From NCBI GenBank assembly GCA_013812465.1, contig JACCTK010000230.1, positions 1 through 15,530 of the forward strand: a stretch of DNA of 15,530 bases, written 5' to 3'. This document shows positions 1 through 5,576 of this stretch, piece after piece. The translations under genes and the position numbers were made by a program. Below the pieces are notes generated by a model, which was given only the letters and a program-made list of their open reading frames with translations, did no database searches and was not told where the DNA came from. This stretch comes from Actinomycetota bacterium. GTDB taxonomy: Bacteria > Actinomycetota > Thermoleophilia > Gaiellales > Gaiellaceae. Each line of letters begins with the position of its first letter. The first letter of the stretch is position 1.

Positions 1-115
1 AGGCGATCCGCCAACCGGCCGCGGGGAAGCGGCGGAGGGCGAGGAGGTAGCCGGCGGTCATGAGGGGGACGAGGAGGAGGGCCTCTGGATTCCACGACCA
101 CCTGTACGGGTCCAC
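1..115 (-). CDS. CtaG-like cytochrome c oxidase assembly factor, N-terminal fragment
   Basis: An open frame enters from the window edge on the minus strand and begins at a GTG (113-115). It encodes MDPYRWSWNPEALLLVPL, followed by a hydrophobic stretch and a basic end (LALRRFP); 38 codons are visible. The 'DPY.WSWNPEALLL' opening and first membrane helix resemble the Caa3_CtaG family of multi-pass proteins that help insert copper into cytochrome oxidase; I recognise this from memory and the visible part is short. The start is supported by TAGCGT (minus strand, 122-127) exactly 6 nt upstream, the spacing expected of a leaderless transcript. The gene is divergent from tRNA-Gly. It could be another multi-pass membrane protein. 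The rest of the gene lies outside the window. Confidence 0.55.
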   Translation of the reverse strand, partial: MDPYRWSWNPEALLLVPLMTAGYLLALRRFPAAGWRIA

Positions 116-120
116 GGCGC

Positions 121-127
121 TACGCTA
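121..127. promoter_or_regulatory. Shared -10 box for tRNA-Gly (+) and the CtaG-like gene (-)
   Basis: TACGCTA reads as TACGCT on the plus strand, ending 8 nt before the tRNA-Gly 5' end, and as TAGCGT on the minus strand, ending 6 nt before the GTG of the CtaG-like gene. Both match TANNNT. No convincing -35 hexamer is visible on either side. The assignment is inferred from position and sequence. Confidence 0.45.
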
Positions 128-134
128 CTGGGAC

Positions 135-205
135 GCGGGCGTGATGTAACGGCAGCATCCGACCCTTCCACGGTCGTCGCGCGGGTTCGAATCCCGCCGC
201 CCGCT
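135..205 (+). tRNA. tRNA-Gly (anticodon TCC)
   Basis: The sequence folds as a full cloverleaf. The acceptor stem GCGGGCG (135-141) pairs with CGCCCGC (198-204) and is followed by discriminator T205. A short D stem pairs ATG (144-146) with CAT (156-158). The anticodon stem CGACC/GGTCG (160-164/172-176) encloses loop CTTCCAC, with anticodon TCC at 167-169. The T arm is GCGGG-TTCGAAT-CCCGC (181-197). CCA is not encoded, so it would be added after transcription. A U discriminator is usual for bacterial tRNA-Gly. The tRNA reads GGA and, by wobble, other glycine codons. Confidence 0.93.
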
Positions 206-229
206 CTCCGTCCGAATCAGCAGGCTACC

Positions 230-867
230 GTGTTCTCAATGAAGAAAACGGCTGAGCGTGATGAGGCGCGGAGATTGCGCAGCGAGGGACGATCCATGAA
301 GGAGATTGCTCGACTCGTTCGGGTCTCCGTTTCATCCTCAGCTACTGGGTTCGATGTGCCACTGACAGCCGGCCAGCGCGCGGAACTGAATCGAAGGATG
401 TCGGCGAACGGGCGAGCTGCAGCCGCAGCCGGGAGAAGCAAAGCGGCACGTGAGGTCCGTTGTTCGTATCAGGAGCATGGACGACGGCTTGCTCAAAGAC
501 GGATTCCGCTCCATGTGGCCGGGTGCATGCTCTACTGGGCTGAAGGCTCGAAATCGCGCAACGGCGTCCAGTTCGTGAACTCCGATCCAGCGATGGTGCG
601 GTACTTCGTCGAGTTCCTCCGAACCCATTACGAGGTGCCGGACGAAGCAATCCGGGTGGCCAGCAACCTCTTCGCGGACCACGCAGAGCGTCAGTACGAG
701 ATCGAGCGGTTCTGGTTGGACGCCCTAAGTACAGCAAGAAGAAACGCAAGAACCGACTCCCATACGGAACGGTGCGGGTATGCGTCCACTCGACACGGGT
801 GATTCAGAGCATCTACGGCTCGATCCAGGAGTACGGCGGCTTCGAGCGGCCGGAGTGGCTCGGGTGA
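230..867 (+). pseudogene. Decayed HTH plus LAGLIDADG-like protein gene
   Basis: An open frame starts at GTG 230 (or ATG 239, MKKTAERDEARRLRSEGRS) and carries an N-terminal helix-turn-helix-like segment (EARRLRSEGRSMKEIARLV). A central block follows (HVAGCMLYWAEGSKSRN, then NSDPAMVRYFVEFLR) that resembles the AGxxxxEG helix of LAGLIDADG endonucleases. At about 725 the meaningful reading jumps frame: from 727 a different frame encodes KYSKKKRKNRLPYG and then IYGSIQEYGGFERPEWLG, ending at TGA 865-867. This looks like the true C-terminus, with roughly 15-20 codons lost at the junction. Inside the HTH, bases 343-354 read YWVR in another frame, so SSSATGFDVP probably derives from SSVSYWVRDVP by two small compensating deletions. 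The gene sits just after tRNA-Gly. The family assignment is from memory; the frame break is visible directly. A functional shortened protein (230-802) is less likely. Confidence 0.7.
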
Positions 868-900
868 GGGGTATCGGCGGGCTCGGTACCAGAGGACGCT

Positions 901-906
901 TATGCT
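901..906 (+). promoter_or_regulatory. Putative -10 box for the aquaporin gene
   Basis: TATGCT lies 38 nt upstream of the ATG at 945 and would give a leader of about 32 nt containing the GGAGG ribosome site at 934-938. No clear -35 is seen. Confidence 0.35.
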
Positions 907-944
907 GCGGCGACTCACTGTCCGACCCGCCACGGAGGTGTGAC

Positions 945-1703
945 ATGGATCAGCCGCTCAGCGTGCGCCTCGGCGCGGAGGCGCTCGGAACGTTCCTCTT
1001 CTTCTTCCTCGGCTTCAGTGGTGTCGCAGTCGTCGTCGACATCGGCGCGGACGTGATCACGCCGCTCGGCGTTGCCGCGGGCTTCGGGTTCGGCCTCGTG
1101 CTGGCGATCACGGCCTTCGGGCACCTCTCGGGCGGTCACTTCAACCCGGCCGTCACCCTTGGGGCGGCCGTCGCCGGACGATTCCCTACTCGCGACGTCG
1201 TCCCGTACTGGATCGCTCAGCTGGTCGGCGGGTTCGGAGCCGTGCTCGTGATGGCGATCGTCTACTCGTCGGATGTGACCGACTCGCTGCACACGTTGCC
1301 CGGAAGCGGGATCGACAGCTGGGCGGCGCTGGTGCTCGAGATAATCACCACTGCGCTCTTCGTCATGGTCATCCTCACCGTCGCCACCGATGAGCGGGCG
1401 GCCTGGAACGGCGTCATGGCGCCACTCTTGATCGGGTTGTTCATCTTCACGGCAGCCACCGTGGTCGGCCCAGCATCGGGCGGATCGTTCAACCCCGCCC
1501 GCTCGCTCGATCCCGTTCTCTACAACCAGGAGTGGAGCGACGTCTGGATCTACATCGTCGGCCCGCTCGCGGGCGGAGTTCTGGGCGCCGCGATCTGGGC
1601 GTTCATCTGCCTGCGGGAGGGACCGACTCCGGATCCGCGGTTCGAGACTGCACGAGCTGACGAGCCGCTAACCGCGACGCGCGAGGACGAGCGTCAGCCG
1701 TAG
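945..1703 (+). CDS. Aquaporin / MIP-family channel
   Basis: A 252-residue MIP-family membrane channel passing water or small neutral solutes. It has about six hydrophobic segments and both NPA half-helix motifs: GGHFNPAVTLG (N67-A69) and GGSFNPARSLDP (N183-A185, with pore Arg186). Counting from the motifs against E. coli AqpZ (Phe43, His174, Thr183, Arg189), the selectivity-filter residues would be Phe47, Ala171, Gly180 and Arg186. The filter therefore lacks the His and Thr of strict water channels and may be wider. The start is ATG 945, because GGAGG (934-938) sits 6 nt upstream and the GAEALGTFLFFFLG helix begins right after; the same frame is open upstream but runs through pseudogene remains. 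The tail from residue 227 is charged and probably cytoplasmic. The stop is 2 bp from the convergent M15 peptidase stop. Confidence 0.92.
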   Translation: MDQPLSVRLGAEALGTFLFFFLGFSGVAVVVDIGADVITPLGVAAGFGFGLVLAITAFGHLSGGHFNPAVTLGAAVAGRFPTRDVVPYWIAQLVGGFGAVLVMAIVYSSDVTDSLHTLPGSGIDSWAALVLEIITTALFVMVILTVATDERAAWNGVMAPLLIGLFIFTAATVVGPASGGSFNPARSLDPVLYNQEWSDVWIYIVGPLAGGVLGAAIWAFICLREGPTPDPRFETARADEPLTATREDERQP

Positions 1704-1705
1704 GC

Positions 1706-2404
1706 CTAGTTTCCGCTCGCCGAGAAGTGCTGGTAGTCCCTGACCGACGTCCAGCGGCCGCCCCACCCCCAACCGATCGCGTCGAACGCGCGCACGAGGG
1801 CCCCGCCCTCGTGCGCCATCCCGGGCCGACGGCGCCCGCGGTCGATGTAAGGAGCGCTGGCGCGATGTGACGTTCGTCCACCCGAGACGTAGGGATTCTC
1901 GATCGGGTTGATGTCGAGCGCGCGCCCGTACGCATGCTCGGACCAGCGCCGCGTCCCTTCGACGAAACGACAGTTGAAAGCCGACGTGTTGTCCGCCTCG
2001 ATCGAGCGGAAGTCGCTGGCGCCATACGCGTCGACGGGCACGATCTTCCGAATCGGGAATCGCTCCGCGTAGAGCTCACGAAACGCGCCGAGAACGGGTC
2101 GGGCGACGTCCTCGTGCACGATCAGGCGACCCGCGCGTGCCTTTCGGTCGAATCCCCAATGCGAGACCGACAGCACGCGGAGATCCCGCAGCGAAACCGG
2201 GCAGCCGGACCGCCAGGAGGCACCCGTCATCCGCTCTGCCTGAGTTGCATCGATGCGCGCAATCGTCCCTCGGAACGCACTACGGTCGCCTTGTAACAGA
2301 CTGTTACTTGGCTCGCTCCCGGCCAGCGAGTGCTCGCCGAGTGCGAGAGCCATGGCGGCAGTCGCGAAGGCGACAATGGCCACGGGGATGAGACCGCGTC
2401 TCAC
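1706..2404 (-). CDS. Exported M15-family metallopeptidase (D,D-carboxypeptidase-like)
   Basis: A 232-residue protein with an N-terminal signal-type helix (two Arg, then a hydrophobic run to about residue 22) and an M15 zinc-peptidase domain. The metal-binding motifs are SEHAYGRALDINP (His157, Asp164) and RDYQHF (Asp223, His226), matching the HxxxxxxD...(E/D)xxH pattern of M15 enzymes that trim peptidoglycan peptides. The start is taken as GTG 2404, since the signal sequence and the SWRSGCPV region read without a break from there. That start is only 3 nt from the 3' end of tRNA-Pro, leaving no room for a separate leader, so it may be co-transcribed with the tRNA. A later start at ATG 2230 would drop the signal. 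Codons 33-39 are made from a palindromic element and include a TTA codon. It is convergent with the aquaporin. Confidence 0.82.
   Translation of the reverse strand: MRRGLIPVAIVAFATAAMALALGEHSLAGSEPSNSLLQGDRSAFRGTIARIDATQAERMTGASWRSGCPVSLRDLRVLSVSHWGFDRKARAGRLIVHEDVARPVLGAFRELYAERFPIRKIVPVDAYGASDFRSIEADNTSAFNCRFVEGTRRWSEHAYGRALDINPIENPYVSGGRTSHRASAPYIDRGRRRPGMAHEGGALVRAFDAIGWGWGGRWTSVRDYQHFSASGN
2289..2311 (-). promoter_or_regulatory. Palindromic operator-like element, copy 1 (inside the M15 gene)
   Basis: The core at 2293-2307 is a perfect 15-bp palindrome, read on the minus strand as GTAACAG-T-CTGTTAC, flanked by CCAA before and AAGG after. It matches the element before ispH at 22 of 23 positions in the same orientation relative to the gene, differing only at the central base. 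It lies within the coding sequence about 95 nt after the proposed start. It looks like a dimeric regulator site; the regulator is unknown. Confidence 0.6.
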
Positions 2405-2407
2405 AAG

Positions 2408-2481
2408 TCGGGGCGGCGGGATCTGAACCCGCGACCTCTGCGTCCCAAACGCAGCGCTCTACCAGGCTGAGCTACACCCCG
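2408..2481 (-). tRNA. tRNA-Pro (anticodon TGG)
   Basis: A 74-nt cloverleaf on the minus strand. The acceptor stem CGGGGTG/CGCCCCG includes one T-G pair and has discriminator A (2408). The D arm carries TAGCTCAG...TGGTAGAGC. The anticodon stem CTGCG/CGCAG encloses loop TTTGGGA, with anticodon TGG at 2445-2447. The T arm is GCGGG-TTCAGAT-CCCGC. CCA is not encoded. The M15 peptidase start codon follows 3 nt after its 3' end on the same strand. Confidence 0.96.
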
Positions 2482-2489
2482 ATGCCCAC

Positions 2490-2495
2490 AGTCTA
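2490..2495 (-). promoter_or_regulatory. Putative -10 box for tRNA-Pro
   Basis: On the minus strand TAGACT ends 8 nt before the tRNA 5' end, the same spacing as the box before tRNA-Gly. No clear -35 is seen. Confidence 0.45.
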
Positions 2496-2566
2496 GGGCG
2501 CGGAGATGTTGGATCGGGATAGACACGGCTGCCAGACACGGCGCCCCGAGCGCTCCGATCACCTTC

Positions 2567-2607
2567 GGCGCCCCGCTTGCCACGCTGACGAGGGTAAGCG
2601 CGGCGCC
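2567..2607. repeat. Long imperfect hairpin between tRNA-Pro and the EamA gene
   Basis: Arm 2567-2581 (GGCGCCCCGCTTGCC) pairs with 2593-2607 (GGTAAGCGCGGCGCC) over 15 positions, with one C-C mismatch and one G-T pair, around an 11-nt loop. No T-run follows on either strand, so a classic intrinsic terminator is unlikely. The decamer CGGCGCCCCG in the left arm also occurs at 2539-2548. It lies in the 186-bp gap upstream of the EamA promoter. Its function is unknown. Confidence 0.5.
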
Positions 2608-2653
2608 TGCTTGTGGAACCGTCCAGCCGCGCGCCGGCTCCCGATCGAGCATC

Positions 2654-2659
2654 TAGCCT
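2654..2659 (+). promoter_or_regulatory. -10 box of a likely leaderless promoter (EamA gene)
   Basis: TAGCCT ends 8 nt before ATG 2668. No ribosome-binding site lies between, which fits a leaderless or nearly leaderless mRNA. Confidence 0.45.
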
Positions 2660-2667
2660 GCCGGCCC

Positions 2668-3621
2668 ATGCTCGAAGCACCGCTTCCCTTCCCCGGCGCA
2701 ACCCAGTACGACCGGCGCGCGGGTCTCGGATACTCGATGGCGCTCGTCGGAGCGGTGCTCTTCGCGGTCAACGGGCCCGTCTCGAAGATCGCTCTCACCG
2801 GGACCGAGCTGACGGCGGTCGACTACACGCAGCTTCGAACGACCGGAGCGTTTTTCGGTCTCGCCCTCGGACTCGTCGTCCTCGCACGGGACAAACTCCG
2901 GATCTCCACGCGCGATTTGCCGTTCTTGGCCTTCTACGGCATCTTCAGCTTCGCCCTCGTCCAGTGGCTGTACTTCGTCGCCATCGAGAGACTTCCGATC
3001 GGCATCGCTCTCCTCATTCAGTTCTCGGGCGTGGTGCTCGTCGCTCTCTGGGCGCGGCTCGTGTGGCACGCCGATGTGCGGCCGAGGGTATGGGCCGCGC
3101 TCGCTCTCACGCTCGTCGGGCTGGCGCTCGTCTCCGAGTTCTGGCTCGGCTGGACGCTCGACACTCTCGGCGTGGTCGCCTGCGTCGGGGCGGCGATCTC
3201 GCTCGCCACCTATCTGCTCGCGGGCGAGCGCGCGGTCGAGAGCCGCGAGCCGCTCGGCGTCCTCTGCTTTGCGCTCTTCTTCGCGTCGCTCCTCTGGACC
3301 GTGGTGAACCCGTGGTGGATGTTTCCGATCGGCGATCTCGCCGAGCAGACTTCCTTGCAGGGCAACCTCGAGCACCTCTCGGCGCCCGTCTGGTCGTTCG
3401 CGCTCTGGACGATCGTGCTCGGCACGATCGCGCCTTTCGGGCTCTCGATTGCGGCGCTTCGGCATCTCGAGGCGACCCGCGTCGGGATCACCATGACCTT
3501 GGAGCCGGTCGTCGCGACGCTCGTCGCCTGGGCCTGGCTCGACGAGACGCTCGCGACGCCGCAGCTCATCGGCGGCGGTGTCGTGCTCACGGGCATCCTC
3601 CTCGCCCAAACAGCGCGCTGA
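2668..3621 (+). CDS. EamA/DMT-superfamily transporter
   Basis: A 317-residue inner-membrane protein of about ten hydrophobic helices, arranged as two EamA repeats (roughly residues 23-150 and 165-315). The first begins GYSMALVGAVLFAVNGPVSK, the typical 'G..LWG.N....K' helix of drug/metabolite transporters. The second ends with LEATRVGITMTLEPVVATLVAWAWLDE and LIGGGVVLTGILLA, the usual EamA signature of a Glu-Pro in the penultimate helix and a 'GGxxIxxG' final helix. Family members export amino acids, metabolites or drugs; the substrate cannot be read from sequence. The start is ATG 2668, preceded by a leaderless-type TAGCCT box; the frame stays open upstream to 2506, but that extension is charged and unlike the family. 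ispH follows on the same strand after 50 bp with its own promoter. Confidence 0.9.
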   Translation: MLEAPLPFPGATQYDRRAGLGYSMALVGAVLFAVNGPVSKIALTGTELTAVDYTQLRTTGAFFGLALGLVVLARDKLRISTRDLPFLAFYGIFSFALVQWLYFVAIERLPIGIALLIQFSGVVLVALWARLVWHADVRPRVWAALALTLVGLALVSEFWLGWTLDTLGVVACVGAAISLATYLLAGERAVESREPLGVLCFALFFASLLWTVVNPWWMFPIGDLAEQTSLQGNLEHLSAPVWSFALWTIVLGTIAPFGLSIAALRHLEATRVGITMTLEPVVATLVAWAWLDETLATPQLIGGGVVLTGILLAQTAR

Positions 3622-3625
3622 GGAT

Positions 3626-3648
3626 CCAAGTAACAGACTGTTACAAGG
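3626..3648 (+). promoter_or_regulatory. Palindromic operator-like element, copy 2 (upstream of ispH)
   Basis: The core GTAACAG-A-CTGTTAC (3630-3644) is a perfect 15-bp palindrome flanked by CCAA and AAGG. It ends 14 nt before the putative -10 of ispH and so covers the place of a -35 hexamer. A dimeric transcription factor bound here could block or replace -35 recognition. It is nearly identical to the element at 2289-2311. Confidence 0.65.
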
Positions 3649-3658
3649 TCCTCGCCGG

Positions 3659-3664
3659 TACCCT
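3659..3664 (+). promoter_or_regulatory. -10 box of a likely leaderless promoter (ispH)
   Basis: TACCCT ends 7 nt before ATG 3672, with the palindromic element just upstream in the -35 region. Confidence 0.5.
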
Positions 3665-3671
3665 GAGACGG

Positions 3672-4625
3672 ATGGTGAAGCGTGTTCTCCTTGCGTCGCC
3701 GCGCGGTTACTGCGCAGGGGTCGAGCGCGCGGTCGAGACGGTCGAGCAGGCGCTCGAGCACTACGGCGCTCCTGTCTACGTCCGCAAGCAGATCGTCCAC
3801 AACATCCACGTCGTGCGCGATCTCGAGGCGCGCGGAGCGATCTTCGTCGAGGAGGAGACCGAGGCGCCCGAGGGCGCGACGGTCGTCTTCTCCGCGCATG
3901 GCGTCGCGCCGACCGTGCACGAGAACTCGTCGCGGCTGGAGCACAACGTGATCGATGCGACTTGCCCGCTTGTGACAAAGGTGCACGTGCAAGCCCGCCG
4001 TTACGCGGCCGAGGGATACACCATCGTCCTGATCGGCCACGCCGGGCACGAGGAGGTCGTCGGCACCACGGGGGAAGCGCCCGACGCCACCGTGCTCGTG
4101 CAGACCGTGGCCGAGGCGGAGGCTCTCGACCTCCCTCCCGGCGCGAAGCCCGCATACGTCACGCAGACGACGCTTTCGGTCGACGAGACAGGCGAAATCA
4201 TCAAGGTCCTGCGGCGACGCTTCCCGGATATTCGCGCGCCGCGCAAGGAGGACATCTGCTACGCGACCTCCAACCGCCAGTGGGCGGTCAAGGAGATGCT
4301 GGCCGAGATCGACCTCCTGCTCGTGATCGGCTCCGCGAACTCCTCGAACTCGAACCGCCTCGTCGAGACCGCGCGCGCCTCGGGGACTCCGGCGCACCTG
4401 ATCGACGACGAGAGCGAGATCGACTCGGCGTGGCTCGACGACGTCGAGACGGTCGGGATCACCTCTGGGGCGTCGGCGCCGGAGAAGCTCGTGAACCGGG
4501 TGTGTGACTGGTTCAGAGCGCAGGGAGTCGAAGACATCCAGCCCTACAGGCTCGTCGACGAGGACGTGACCTTCCGTCTTCCGGTCGAGCTGCGGCGCGA
4601 GCTCGAGCTCGCCGCCCAAGGCTGA
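3672..4625 (+). CDS. ispH: 4-hydroxy-3-methylbut-2-enyl diphosphate reductase (IspH/LytB)
   Basis: A 317-residue iron-sulfur enzyme performing the last step of the MEP isoprenoid pathway, HMBPP to IPP plus DMAPP. All three cluster-binding cysteines are present: Cys14 (RGYCAGV), Cys98 (DATCPLV) and Cys196 (DICYATSNRQ). The substrate-pocket residues are also there: His43 (QIVHN), His76 (SAHGV), His126 and Glu128 (GHAGHEEVVGT), the Thr pair at 166-167 (TQTTLS), Ser224-Asn226 (NSSNSNR) and Ser268 (TSGASAPE). The length is normal for the family. The start is ATG 3672, since MVKRVLLASPRGYC matches the usual short N-terminus; GTG 3675 is possible. The stop TGA overlaps the ATG of the next gene by one base, so the two are probably co-translated. 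A palindromic element covers its probable -35 region. Confidence 0.97.
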   Translation: MVKRVLLASPRGYCAGVERAVETVEQALEHYGAPVYVRKQIVHNIHVVRDLEARGAIFVEEETEAPEGATVVFSAHGVAPTVHENSSRLEHNVIDATCPLVTKVHVQARRYAAEGYTIVLIGHAGHEEVVGTTGEAPDATVLVQTVAEAEALDLPPGAKPAYVTQTTLSVDETGEIIKVLRRRFPDIRAPRKEDICYATSNRQWAVKEMLAEIDLLLVIGSANSSNSNRLVETARASGTPAHLIDDESEIDSAWLDDVETVGITSGASAPEKLVNRVCDWFRAQGVEDIQPYRLVDEDVTFRLPVELRRELELAAQG

Positions 4626-5200
4626 TGCTTCGCGCGTTGCTTCTCATCGGCGCGCTGATCCTGGTTGCCGGGGGCGGCGCTGCAGGCTGGTTCGTCGCAC
4701 GAGAGACCGAAGAGACGGTCACCGTCACCGAGACGACGACCACGACTGCGACCACCACGACGACGTCGGAGCCTGCTGTGGCCGGTCTCCCGGCTGCGGT
4801 CGAAGAGACCCGTGCCGAGCTGCTCGCGGCTGCCGAGACGGGCGACTACGAGGAGCTGCGGCCGCTCGTTCCTGCGACGGGATTCGAGTACACGTTCGGG
4901 AGCCCGGTCGAGGGCGGTCCGATCGCGTTCTGGCAGGAGCTCGAGCGCACATCGGTCGAGCGCCCATTGGCGGACCTGGCCGAGGTGCTACAGCTGCCAT
5001 ACACGCTCTCGCGCGGCATTTATGTCTGGCCGTTCGCGTACGACATCGCCGAACCCGACGAGATCACCGCTCACGAGCGCGAGCTGCTGCAACCGCTCGG
5101 GCCGCTGGACACGCTCTTCGTCCCTGGCACCGGGTATCTGGGCTGGCGGGCAGGAATCGCGCCCGATGGAAGCTGGGCGTTCTATCTCGCGGGCGACTGA
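4625..5200 (+). CDS. Membrane-anchored protein with Thr-rich linker, unknown function
   Basis: A 191-residue protein I cannot assign to a named family. Residues 2-24 form one hydrophobic helix (LRALLLIGALILVAGGGAAG), followed by an acidic and Thr-rich stretch (about residues 28-49, with runs of Thr) that would act as an extracytoplasmic spacer. A mixed globular domain of about 140 residues follows, with conserved-looking aromatic and Gly positions (GFEYTFGSP, GIYVWPFAYD, GTGYLGWRAGIAPDGSWAFYLAGD). The C-terminal block resembles small ligand-binding or SH3-like domains of secreted actinobacterial proteins, but that is only an impression. Its ATG shares an A with the ispH stop (TGATG), implying translational coupling. 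It ends 1 bp from the stop of the convergent zinc-ribbon gene. Confidence 0.8.
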   Translation: MLRALLLIGALILVAGGGAAGWFVARETEETVTVTETTTTTATTTTTSEPAVAGLPAAVEETRAELLAAAETGDYEELRPLVPATGFEYTFGSPVEGGPIAFWQELERTSVERPLADLAEVLQLPYTLSRGIYVWPFAYDIAEPDEITAHERELLQPLGPLDTLFVPGTGYLGWRAGIAPDGSWAFYLAGD

Positions 5201-5201
5201 C

Positions 5202-5513
5202 CTAGCGGCGAACGATCGAGCGCAGGTCGTCCATGAGGCTCCGCCTTCTCGCGGGTGCGGCCACGAACTCTGCGAGCCTTGCCGCCTCGTCGTCGTCGAG
5301 AGAGACCGCGGCGCGGACCGTGCTGGTCTCGTCCCAGACGCTGAAGCGAACGAGCTTCTCGGGTAGGTAGCGGGAGACCCGAAGGGCTCGCACAGAGTCA
5401 GTGTCGACGCCGCGGAAGAACTCGACCAGCTTGCGCCGCTGAGGGGACGCGCACCACGGGCAGAAGCGGAACTCGTCGTTCGTCTCGCTCCCGCACGCGC
5501 GACAGTGCGCCAT
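5202..5513 (-). CDS. Small zinc-ribbon protein
   Basis: A 103-residue protein. Its N-terminus has two CxxC pairs (Cys4/Cys7 in HCRACG and Cys18/Cys21 in FCPWCA), a classic zinc ribbon. The rest is a helical and strand mix (FFRGVDTDSVRALRVSRYLPEKLVRFSVWDE) with a basic C-terminus (RRRSLMDDLRSIVRR), suggesting nucleic-acid or protein contact. I do not recognise a named family. The start ATG (5511-5513) has TATTCT 6 nt upstream on the minus strand, the leaderless pattern. It lies downstream of the ileS-type gene on the same strand, with a hairpin in between, and appears to have its own promoter. Confidence 0.8.
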   Translation of the reverse strand: MAHCRACGSETNDEFRFCPWCASPQRRKLVEFFRGVDTDSVRALRVSRYLPEKLVRFSVWDETSTVRAAVSLDDDEAARLAEFVAAPARRRSLMDDLRSIVRR

Positions 5514-5519
5514 GGTCGG

Positions 5520-5525
5520 AGAATA
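5520..5525 (-). promoter_or_regulatory. -10 box of a likely leaderless promoter (zinc-ribbon gene)
   Basis: Read on the minus strand, TATTCT ends 6 nt before the ATG at 5513. There is no ribosome-binding site in the gap. Confidence 0.5.
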
Positions 5526-5556
5526 CGCCCGAACAGATGCCCTGGGGGGAACACGA

Positions 5557-5576
5557 GGGCGAGGCGAGCCTCGCCC
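5557..5576. repeat. Palindromic hairpin next to the ileS stop codon
   Basis: GGGCGAGGC-GA-GCCTCGCCC is a perfect 9-bp inverted repeat with a 2-nt centre. It abuts the TAG stop of the ileS-type gene (5577-5579). No T-run follows, so it could be a dispersed palindromic repeat or act as an mRNA 3'-end stabiliser. A bioinformatic search would tell whether it recurs in the genome. Confidence 0.6.

Noticed and set aside
181..205. tRNA-Gly 3' end as an attachment site for an integrated element
   Set aside because: No second copy beyond normal T-arm similarity with tRNA-Pro, and no integrase gene is visible.
780..944. N-terminal extension of the aquaporin in the same frame
   Set aside because: It runs through the pseudogene remains and the promoter; GGAGG sits correctly before ATG 945.
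1703..1708. Terminator between the convergent aquaporin and peptidase genes
   Set aside because: Only 2 bp separate the stops and no hairpin with a T-run was found. The convergent pair at 5200/5202 likewise has a 1-bp gap.
2653..4155. A 500-codon minus-strand open frame over EamA and ispH
   Set aside because: Low-complexity Arg/Glu-rich translation lying antisense to two well-supported genes.
2613..4625. A continuous frame from inside the EamA gene into ispH, suggesting a 670-residue fusion
   Set aside because: The first half is an out-of-frame Arg-rich shadow of the EamA gene. IspH has its own ATG and a promoter-like box at 3659-3664.
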